Shown in pieces: positions 1 through 4,987 of a stretch of 5,227 nucleotides of DNA. Source of the DNA: Reyranella sp. (lineage in GTDB: Bacteria > Pseudomonadota > Alphaproteobacteria > Reyranellales > Reyranellaceae). Under the pieces are notes generated by a model. That model did no database searches, had not been told where the DNA came from, and saw nothing but the letters and a program-made list of their open reading frames with translations. Positions within the stretch are counted from its first letter, which is position 1, and each line of letters begins with the position of its first letter. The DNA lies in the NCBI GenBank assembly GCA_016780605.1, contig JADHLS010000477.1, positions 1 through 5,227 of the forward strand, given 5' to 3'. The position numbers and the translations under genes are program-made.

Positions 1-294
1 AAGCCCGAGTCGGGCGCCATCACCTTCTTCACGACCATGCACATCGCCAAGGGCACCGGCGAGCTCGACAACGCCTACAAGTATCTCGACCTGGTCGTCG
101 GCAAGGACGCCCAGGAGGCGCTGACCAAGGCGCCCTACAACTTCCTGCCGGTCAACAAGGACGTGCCGCTGACGCCCGAGATGCCGATGAAGAGCCTCGA
201 CGAGATGGCGAACTACGTCCAGCACGACTGGGCCAAGATCAACCCATTGCGCGCGGCGTGGATCGAGAAGTTCAACAAGGAAATGGCGAAGTGA
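1..294 (+). CDS. ABC transporter periplasmic substrate-binding protein, polyamine (PotD-like) type, C-terminal part
   Basis: Frame 1 is open from the window edge to the TGA at 292-294, giving the last 97 residues of a protein whose N-terminus and signal peptide lie upstream. The segment reads like the second lobe of extracellular solute-binding proteins of the spermidine/putrescine class. It has a strand ending in FFTTMHIAKGT, then an ELDNAYKYLDLV helix, then YNFLPVNKDV, where these proteins usually carry a conserved Pro-Asn hinge region. It ends in a basic amphipathic helix (WIEKFNKEMAK). In the family this protein captures the solute in the periplasm and delivers it to the permease pair, which follows here at 440-2150. 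The ligand cannot be read from this fragment. The neighbouring ureide-type enzymes make a ureide or related nitrogen compound as likely as a polyamine (inference). The ATPase gene is not in the window and probably lies upstream. Confidence 0.85.
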   Translation, partial: KPESGAITFFTTMHIAKGTGELDNAYKYLDLVVGKDAQEALTKAPYNFLPVNKDVPLTPEMPMKSLDEMANYVQHDWAKINPLRAAWIEKFNKEMAK

Positions 295-322
295 TGCTGC
301 GCTTCGCGCACCCTCTCATATT

Positions 323-420
323 CCTCTCCCCCTTGGGGCAGAGGTTAGGTGAGGGGGTGCAACGCGAACGCCATCTCCTGCATCACCCCCTCACCCGGCC
401 TCTCCCCCAAGGGGGAGAGG
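323..420. repeat. Long imperfect inverted repeat (dispersed intergenic type) between binding-protein and permease genes
   Basis: Arms 323-359 and 384-420 are complementary over 37 positions with a 24-base loop. I count 33 Watson-Crick pairs, two G-U pairs and two mismatches (339/404 and 347/396). Each arm also contains a smaller palindrome of CCTCTCCCCC facing GGGGGAGAGG. At 399-420 it has perfect 10-base arms around AA; at 323-344 it has one mismatch. The region could therefore fold as one long hairpin or two short ones. No T-run follows, so it is not a classical intrinsic terminator. Similar CCCTCACC/CCTCTCCC elements are common between genes in proteobacterial genomes (recalled). A hairpin here could protect the 3' end of the binding-protein mRNA, so that it is expressed above the permeases (inference). 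Confidence 0.85.
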
Positions 421-439
421 AACATGATGGCGGAGGAGC

Positions 440-1324
440 ATGACGTCGGCCGTCATCGCCGCCCCGCTTCCCGATGAACCACGCAGGTTGCGCCTCGCCG
501 AATGGCAGCTCGCGCTGCCGCTCATGCTCGCCTTCGCGGCACTTTTTCTCGCGCCGCTGCTGCTGCTGATCGCCACCAGCTTCTTCAACGACGACAAGAT
601 CACCGAACCGGGCTTTGCCAGCTGGCTGAAATTCTTCGGCGATCCCTTCAGCTACAAGATCATTCTCGACACGCTGCTGCTCGGCCTCAAGACCGTGTGC
701 GCCACGGTCGTGATCGGCTATCCGCTGGCGCTGGTCTACATGGACCTCGCCCCGCGCCTGCAGAAAGTGCTGCTGTTCGTCATCATCATGCCGATGCTGC
801 TGTCGGTCGTGGTGCGGACCTTCGCCTGGATCGTGGTGCTAGGCCGCGAAGGCGTGGTCAACCAGGGCCTGCTGTGGCTCGGCGTCATCTCCGAGCCGCT
901 GAAGCTCCTGCAGACCGAGCTGGGGCTGGTGATCTCCCTCACCCAGATCGAGATGCCGTTGATGCTGCTGCCGCTGATCAGCGTGATGTCGCGGCTCGAC
1001 CCCAACCTGCGCGATGCCTCGGCGGCGCTCGGCGCCTCGCGTTGGCGCACCCTCTTCACCGTGATCGTGCCGCTCTCCATGCCCGGCCTGGTGGCGGGCT
1101 GCCTGCTGGTGTTCGCGAGCTCGACCACCGCCTTCATCTCCCAGACCGTGATCGGCGGCGTGCGCCTGATCTACCTGCCGCTGGTGATCTGGCAGCAGTC
1201 CCTGGTCGTCTATCACTGGCCGCTCGCCGCCGTCGCCTCGCTGTCGCTGGTGGTCTCGGTGCTGACGGTGATCGCAGCACTCTCCTATCTCGGCCGCCGC
1301 TCGAGCCGCCATCTGCAGGGCTGA
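440..1324 (+). CDS. ABC transporter permease, PotB-like (first subunit)
   Basis: This 294-residue inner-membrane protein forms one half of the transmembrane channel of a type I ABC importer. About six hydrophobic segments can be seen, near residues 24-46, 78-100, 108-134, 161-182, 213-234 and 261-284. The cytoplasmic EAA loop that docks on the ATPase lies between the fourth and fifth, as DASAALGAS at 192-200 with the conserved Pro at 211. This matches the binding-protein-dependent permease family, and the length is normal for PotB homologues. The ATG at 440 is preceded by GGAGGAG at 432-438, which is rather close to the start, and no other in-frame start with a ribosome site is apparent. The gene begins 19 bases after the end of the inverted repeat and is followed after 4 bases by the second permease, so the two are surely co-transcribed. 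The substrate is not determinable from sequence alone. Confidence 0.93.
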   Translation: MTSAVIAAPLPDEPRRLRLAEWQLALPLMLAFAALFLAPLLLLIATSFFNDDKITEPGFASWLKFFGDPFSYKIILDTLLLGLKTVCATVVIGYPLALVYMDLAPRLQKVLLFVIIMPMLLSVVVRTFAWIVVLGREGVVNQGLLWLGVISEPLKLLQTELGLVISLTQIEMPLMLLPLISVMSRLDPNLRDASAALGASRWRTLFTVIVPLSMPGLVAGCLLVFASSTTAFISQTVIGGVRLIYLPLVIWQQSLVVYHWPLAAVASLSLVVSVLTVIAALSYLGRRSSRHLQG

Positions 1325-1328
1325 GACG

Positions 1329-2150
1329 ATGGGCCGGCGACAGAGCTTCCTCGACCTTTCCTACGCCCTGGTGATCGGCGGCATCGCGCTGTTTGCCGTG
1401 CTGATCATCGTCTCGCCCGTGATCATCGCGCTCATGACCTCCTTCACCAAAGGCCTGTCGCTGAAGTTCCCGCCGACCGGCTTCTCCTTCGGCTGGTACG
1501 AGCAGCTGTTCGATGCCACCAAGTCCCGCCAGATCCATCGCGCCGCCGAGAATTCCCTGCAAGTGGCGGCCATGTCGACCCTGATCGGCGTGGTGCTGGC
1601 GACGCTGGCGGCGCTCGGCCTGGCGCGCAATCGCTACCGCTCGGCGCGCATCGCCGACAACCTCTTCATGTCGCCGCTGGTGCTCCCCGGCATCGCCTTC
1701 GGTCTCGCTGCTCTCGTCTACTTCTCCACCCTGGGTTTCCGGCCCTCGCTCAACCTGATGATCGCCGGCCACCTGATGGTGACCATGCCGTTCATCCTGC
1801 GCACGACGACGGCCAGCCTGTCGCAGCTCGATCCGGCGCTGCTCGATTCCTCCCAGAGTCTCGGCGCGTCGTGGTTCTACACCCTGCGCCGGGTCACGCT
1901 GCCGCTGATCTTTCCCGGCATCGCCGCCGGCGCCTTCCTCGCCTTCATGGCCTCGATCGACAACGTGCCGGTGTCGCTGTTCCTTTCCAACGCCCGCACC
2001 GACACGCTCCCCATCCGCATGTGGGGCATGATGGAATCGACGCTCGACGTGCGCGTCGCCGCGGTGTCGGGAGTCTTGATCGGCGCGGCGTTCATCCTGA
2101 TGCTGATCATGGAATGGACGGTAGGGCTCACCCGTCGCATGCGTGATTAG
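1329..2150 (+). CDS. ABC transporter permease, PotC-like (second subunit)
   Basis: This 273-residue membrane protein is the expected partner of the preceding permease. Hydrophobic segments lie near residues 11-37, 76-98, 111-134, 141-160, 193-212 and 244-265. The EAA loop appears as DSSQSLGAS at 173-181, with the conserved LP at 191-192. The periplasmic stretch LPIRMWGMM near 227-235 is typical of PotC homologues. The ATG at 1329 lies 4 bases after the first permease stop, and an AGGG at 1317-1320, inside the end of that gene, can serve as ribosome site, which favours translational coupling. No ATPase gene follows. Instead the stop codon (2148-2150) overlaps the ribosome site of a ureidoglycolate lyase-like gene, so the transporter and the catabolic enzymes appear to share an operon. 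Function as an importer half is secure; the solute is inferred only from context. Confidence 0.93.
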   Translation: MGRRQSFLDLSYALVIGGIALFAVLIIVSPVIIALMTSFTKGLSLKFPPTGFSFGWYEQLFDATKSRQIHRAAENSLQVAAMSTLIGVVLATLAALGLARNRYRSARIADNLFMSPLVLPGIAFGLAALVYFSTLGFRPSLNLMIAGHLMVTMPFILRTTTASLSQLDPALLDSSQSLGASWFYTLRRVTLPLIFPGIAAGAFLAFMASIDNVPVSLFLSNARTDTLPIRMWGMMESTLDVRVAAVSGVLIGAAFILMLIMEWTVGLTRRMRD

Positions 2151-2153
2151 GAG
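2149..2153 (+). promoter_or_regulatory. Ribosome binding site deciding the GTG start of the AllA-like gene
   Basis: AGGAG overlaps the last two bases of the permease stop codon and sits 6 bases before GTG at 2160. The in-frame codon 2148-2150 is TAG, so no start lies further upstream. The next in-frame Met is residue 135. GTG is therefore the only workable start. Confidence 0.8.
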
Positions 2154-2159
2154 AAGCCG

Positions 2160-2633
2160 GTGGAAATCCAGCCACAGCCGCTGACGCAGGAAGCCTTCGC
2201 GCCGTTCGGCGAGGTCATCGATGTGCCGAGCGAGCCCGGCCGCACGTACTACGAGGAGGCGCTGGGCAACCTGCGTCCCAACGCGCGGCCCAGCCTCTCC
2301 CTCGCTGTGCGGGCCGAGACGCCCGACCGGCCGCTCAAGGCCGATCTGCTGGAGCGTCACGAATACTCCTCCCAGACCTTCGTGCCGATCGATGTGGCGC
2401 GCTGGCTGATCGTGGTGGCGCCGCATGCCACGGCGGGCGGTCCCGACCTCGCGGGCCTCAAAGCCTTTATCGCCACGGGCAAGCAGGGCGTGACCTACAA
2501 GCCCAATACCTGGCACCACGGCCTCACCGTGCTCGACAAGCCCGGCCGCTTCGCCGTCTTCATGTGGCGCGTCGGCGGCAAGGGCGACGAGGAGTTCGTG
2601 CCGGTCGCACCTTTCACCATCCGCATCCCCTGA
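2160..2633 (+). CDS. Ureidoglycolate lyase (AllA)-like protein
   Basis: The 157-residue product is close to the usual AllA length of about 160. Ureidoglycolate lyase splits ureidoglycolate into glyoxylate and urea, the last step of one branch of purine (allantoin) catabolism, in the cytoplasm. Family features in order are an N-terminal PLTQEAFAPFGEVID at 7-21, LERHEYSSQTFVPI at 64-77 (E. coli has ERHPLGTQAF here, as I recall it), PDLAGLKAFIATGKQGV at 95-111 and NTWHHGL at 116-122 (canonical NVWHHPL). The C-terminal part differs: residues 134-147 read FMWRVGGKGDEEFV, where E. coli AllA has a DRGG-SDNCD type segment. This suggests a divergent subgroup whose substrate may not be exactly ureidoglycolate. 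Gaps of 9 bases upstream and 10 downstream place it in one operon with the permeases and the PuuE-like gene. Confidence 0.85.
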   Translation: MEIQPQPLTQEAFAPFGEVIDVPSEPGRTYYEEALGNLRPNARPSLSLAVRAETPDRPLKADLLERHEYSSQTFVPIDVARWLIVVAPHATAGGPDLAGLKAFIATGKQGVTYKPNTWHHGLTVLDKPGRFAVFMWRVGGKGDEEFVPVAPFTIRIP

Positions 2634-2643
2634 GAGGTCTGCG

Positions 2644-3567
2644 ATGCCCTACAAGCCGCGCCGCGATTTCGTGGGCTATGGCGCCAACATGCCCGATCCC
2701 AAATGGCCCGACGGGGCGCGGCTCGCCGTCAACTTCGTCCTGAACTACGAGGAGGGCTCGGAGCCCTCGATCCAGGACGGCGAGGACCACAGCGACACCG
2801 GGCTCAGCGAAGCCCATGGTCTCGGCCAAGCCATCAAGGGCCGCGACCTCGCCGCCGAGAGCCTGTTCGAGTACGGCAGCCGGGTCGGCTTCTGGCGCCT
2901 GATGCGCATCTTCGGAGAGCGCAACTTGCCGATGACGATCTATGGCTGCGGCCTTGCCTTCGAGCGCAATCCCGAGGCCTCGGCGGCGATCGCCAAGGCC
3001 GGCCACGACATCTGCTCGCACGGCTGGCGCTGGATCAAGCACTATGAGCTCAGTGAGGCCGAGGAGCGCCAGCACATCGCCAAGGCCATCGCCTCGACCG
3101 AGAAGATGATCGGCCGCCGGCCCGAGGGCTGGTACTGCCGCTACGGGCCCGGCGAGAACACGCGCCGGCTGATCGTCGAGGAAGGCGGCTTCGAATACGA
3201 CAGCGACTACTACGGCGACGAGCTGCCGTTCTGGCTGAACGTCGACGGCAAGGGCCATCTCGTCGTGCCCTACACGCTCACCACCAACGACGGCAAGTAC
3301 CTGACCGGCATCGGCAATGCCGACCAGTGGTTCGCCCTGCTGCGCGATTCCTTCGACATGCTTTACCGCGAGGGCAGGACGCAGCCGCGCATGATGTCGG
3401 TCGGCATGCATAGCCGAGTCATCGGCCATCCCGGCCGCGCCGTCGGCCTCGAGCGCCTGATCGACTACATGCAGAAGCACCAGGGCGTGTGGATCACCAA
3501 GCGCGTCGACATCGCCCGCCACTGGATCAAGACGCACCCCTATCCGGGCAAGGGGCTGAATGAGTAG
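2644..3567 (+). CDS. PuuE-type allantoinase-like hydrolase, polysaccharide deacetylase fold (copy 1)
   Basis: A 307-residue cytoplasmic protein with no signal peptide. PuuE is the metal-independent allantoinase recruited from the polysaccharide deacetylase (CE4) fold; it hydrolyses allantoin to allantoate. Seen here are RDFVGYGAN at 7-15, DPKWPDGARLAVNFVLNYEEG at 18-38 (NYEEG takes the place of the CE4 metal-binding Asp motif), YGSRVGFWR at 77-85, CSHGWRW at 124-130, GWYCRYGP at 162-169, YDSDYYGDELPFW at 185-197, and MMSVGMHSRVIGHPGR at 250-265. The ATG at 2644 has AGAGG at 2633-2637, overlapping the upstream stop. Some segments differ from canonical PuuE as I remember it (GWYTGR-SPNTRR, YDADSYNDDLPYW), so allantoin as substrate is probable but not certain. 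Cyclic imidases share this fold and are the main alternative. A second copy lies at 4026-4949. Confidence 0.85.
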   Translation: MPYKPRRDFVGYGANMPDPKWPDGARLAVNFVLNYEEGSEPSIQDGEDHSDTGLSEAHGLGQAIKGRDLAAESLFEYGSRVGFWRLMRIFGERNLPMTIYGCGLAFERNPEASAAIAKAGHDICSHGWRWIKHYELSEAEERQHIAKAIASTEKMIGRRPEGWYCRYGPGENTRRLIVEEGGFEYDSDYYGDELPFWLNVDGKGHLVVPYTLTTNDGKYLTGIGNADQWFALLRDSFDMLYREGRTQPRMMSVGMHSRVIGHPGRAVGLERLIDYMQKHQGVWITKRVDIARHWIKTHPYPGKGLNE

Positions 3568-3600
3568 CCGTGGCAGCGAGCCGGCATGAGCATCCTTTCT

Positions 3601-3675
3601 GTCATCCTGAGCGCAGCGAAGGATCTCATGCCTGTTGCCGGCGGCGATGAGGTCCTTCGCTGCGCTCAGGACGAC
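3601..3675. repeat. Intergenic inverted repeat (GTCATCCTGAGCGCAGCGAA family)
   Basis: Arms 3601-3628 and 3648-3675 match as inverted repeats at 26 of 28 positions, with a 19-base loop. As RNA, one difference (3624/3652) is a G-U pair and the other (3604/3672) an A-C mismatch, so a very stable hairpin is expected. No T-run follows, which argues against an intrinsic terminator. Sequences with this core are, as I recall, dispersed between genes of many bacteria and give the spurious peptide pattern VILSAAKDL...LRCAQDD when translated. That pattern is visible here in the frame of the next gene. The element occupies most of the 126-base gap between copy 1 of the hydrolase and the 111-residue gene. 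It may attenuate or stabilise the transcript between them (inference). Confidence 0.88.
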
Positions 3676-3693
3676 ATGAGGTATGGTCTCCCC

Positions 3694-4029
3694 ATGGGAA
3701 CCCGACCCGTGATCCTGGTGCGAGACTGGCGTTCGACCGAGGCCGCGCTGCAGGCCGCGCGCGCCAATGGTACCTCGCCCCTCCTGATCACGCCGGAAGC
3801 CGCCGCCTCGTTCTACGGCGCGGGCTATCTCGGCGCCCTGCAGGAACGGGCCGAGACGGAATTCCCCGACGTCGCCTTCGAGCTGATCGTCGACTGCGCC
3901 GACGCGCCCGGCCATGCCTTGGCCTGCCTGCGCTCGGGCGTGAAGCGCATCTCGATGAGCGAGCCCAACGACAAGATCGCCGACATCGCCCGCCAGATGG
4001 GCGCCCAATTGGTAAGGAGACCGACATGA
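3694..4029 (+). CDS. Conserved-looking protein of unknown function, 111 residues
   Basis: I do not recognise this family. The predicted pattern is alternating strands and helices: strand VILV at 6-9, helix 14-25, strand PLLIT at 29-33, helix 44-56, strand FELIVD at 62-67, a DCADAPG turn at 67-73, then helices near 74-81 and 92-103. This suggests a small cytoplasmic alpha/beta protein, perhaps half-barrel or Rossmann-like; no signal peptide or membrane segment is seen. The reading frame is open back to an ATG at 3586, but residues encoded before 3676 are translated repeat, so that start is unlikely. ATG 3694 has GAGGT at 3678-3682; ATG 3676 is the alternative. Codon use matches its neighbours. 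The TGA stop overlaps the ATG of the next gene (ATGA at 4026-4029), implying translational coupling and perhaps a shared role with the second PuuE-like enzyme. Confidence 0.75.
   Translation: MGTRPVILVRDWRSTEAALQAARANGTSPLLITPEAAASFYGAGYLGALQERAETEFPDVAFELIVDCADAPGHALACLRSGVKRISMSEPNDKIADIARQMGAQLVRRPT
4014..4020 (+). promoter_or_regulatory. Strong ribosome binding site for the second PuuE-like gene
   Basis: AAGGAGA lies inside the end of the 111-residue gene, 5 bases before ATG at 4026. It is the best Shine-Dalgarno match in the window. It fixes the start, whose protein aligns with copy 1 from residue 1 without gaps. Efficient initiation by reinitiating ribosomes is likely. Confidence 0.85.
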
Positions 4030-4949
4030 GCTGGCAGCCGACACGCGACCTCGTGGGCTACGGGGCCAACCCGCCCGATCCCAAGTGGCCGGAGGGCGCA
4101 CGCATCGCCGTCAACTTCGTCGTGAACTACGAGGAGGGTTCGGAACCCTCGATGCAGGACGGCGAAGGGTACAGCGAGACCGGCCTCACCGAGTCGTCGA
4201 CCTCCTCGCAGGGTCTGAAGGGACGCGACCTTGCGGCCGAGGGCATGTTCGAGTTCGGCAGCCGCGTCGGCTTCTGGCGCATCATGCGCGCCTTCCAGGA
4301 GCGCGGCCTGCCGCTCACGGTGTTCGGCTGCGCGCTGGCCCTGGAGCGCAACAAGCCTGCCGCCGAGGCCATCAAGAAATCCGGTTTCGATGTCTGCTGC
4401 CACGGCTGGCGCTGGGTGCGCCATTTCCAACTCACGGAGGCCGAGGAGCGCGAGCACATCGCCAAGGCGGTGAAGTCCCTGAAGCAGACCGTCGGCGAGG
4501 CGCCGGCCGGCTGGTATTGCCGCTATGGCCCCAGCGTCAACACACGCCGCCTGCTGCTCGAGCATGGCGGCTTCACCTACGACAGCGACTATTACGGCGA
4601 GGAGCTGCCCTTCTGGCAGACGGTCGAGGGCAAGCCGCACCTGATCGTGCCCTACTCGCTCACCAACAACGACGGCAAGTACGCCGCCGGCATGACCACC
4701 TCGGAGCAGTGGTTCACCCTCTGCCGCGACGCCTTCGACGTGCTCTACAAGGAGGGCGCCACGGCACCCAAGATGATGTCTGTCGGCCTGCATCAGCGCC
4801 TGATCGGCCATCCCGGCCGCACAGCGGGATTGTGGCGCCTGCTCGACTATATCCAGCAGCAGAAAGGTGTCTGGGTGACCCGCCGGTTGGACATCGCAAA
4901 CCACTGGAAAACCACGCATCCCTACCCCGGCAAGGGCTTGAACGAATAG
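4026..4949 (+). CDS. PuuE-type allantoinase-like hydrolase, polysaccharide deacetylase fold (copy 2)
   Basis: A 307-residue paralogue of the gene at 2644-3567. The two proteins align from first to last residue without a gap, and I count 203 identities (about 66%). Shared motifs include RDLVGYGANPPDPKWP at 7-22, NYEEGSEPS at 34-42, GSRVGFWR at 78-85, CHGWRW at 125-130, GWYCRYGP at 162-169, YDSDYYGEELPFW at 185-197, and the C-terminal THPYPGKGLNE. Copy-specific differences are Cys at 125 (Ser in copy 1), Trp at 270 (Glu in copy 1) and the loop at 55-64. That loop lies between the acidic motif and KGRDLAAE and is the most divergent stretch. The likely reaction is hydrolysis of allantoin or a related cyclic ureide or imide. 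Synonymous sites differ even where the protein is identical, so the duplication is not recent. It overlaps the upstream gene by 4 bases. Confidence 0.86.
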   Translation: MSWQPTRDLVGYGANPPDPKWPEGARIAVNFVVNYEEGSEPSMQDGEGYSETGLTESSTSSQGLKGRDLAAEGMFEFGSRVGFWRIMRAFQERGLPLTVFGCALALERNKPAAEAIKKSGFDVCCHGWRWVRHFQLTEAEEREHIAKAVKSLKQTVGEAPAGWYCRYGPSVNTRRLLLEHGGFTYDSDYYGEELPFWQTVEGKPHLIVPYSLTNNDGKYAAGMTTSEQWFTLCRDAFDVLYKEGATAPKMMSVGLHQRLIGHPGRTAGLWRLLDYIQQQKGVWVTRRLDIANHWKTTHPYPGKGLNE

Positions 4950-4987
4950 CCCTCCGCCGCTATCACCGGCCGCTGTCCAATGGAGCC

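Noticed and set aside
323..420. Possible CRISPR repeat pair or intrinsic terminator
   Set aside because: There are only two arms, in inverted rather than direct orientation, without spacers of uniform size, and no T-run follows the stem.
258..443. Small plus-strand open frame of 61 codons across the first intergenic region
   Set aside because: It starts inside the binding-protein gene and translates the inverted repeat. It has no ribosome site and no protein-like composition.
502..1374. Plus-strand open frame of 290 codons in another frame of the first permease
   Set aside because: The product is Arg/Ala-rich low-complexity sequence, whereas the overlapping frame encodes a membrane protein with an EAA loop.
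1134..2519. Long minus-strand open frame of 461 codons
   Set aside because: It lies antisense to two permeases and the AllA-like gene, all with clear family motifs. Its product is low-complexity, rich in Arg, His, Gly and Gln, as expected from the complement of GC-rich codons.
2614..4101. Long minus-strand open frame of 495 codons
   Set aside because: It runs antisense to copy 1 and the 111-residue gene and translates straight through the intergenic repeat. The composition is that of a GC-driven shadow, with no recognisable motif.
3825..4919. Minus-strand open frame of 364 codons
   Set aside because: It is antisense to copy 2. Its resemblance to the 2614-4101 minus frame only reflects the homology of the two sense genes.
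2644..4949. Cell-wall or chitin polysaccharide deacetylases
   Set aside because: The fold family is right, but there is no signal peptide. The metal-binding Asp motif is replaced by NYEEG, and the genes neighbour an AllA-like lyase, all of which favour the PuuE/cyclic-imidase branch.
4950..4987. Possible terminator after copy 2
   Set aside because: The 38 bases contain only short GC-rich stretches (CGGCCG), with no extended stem or T-run that I can see.
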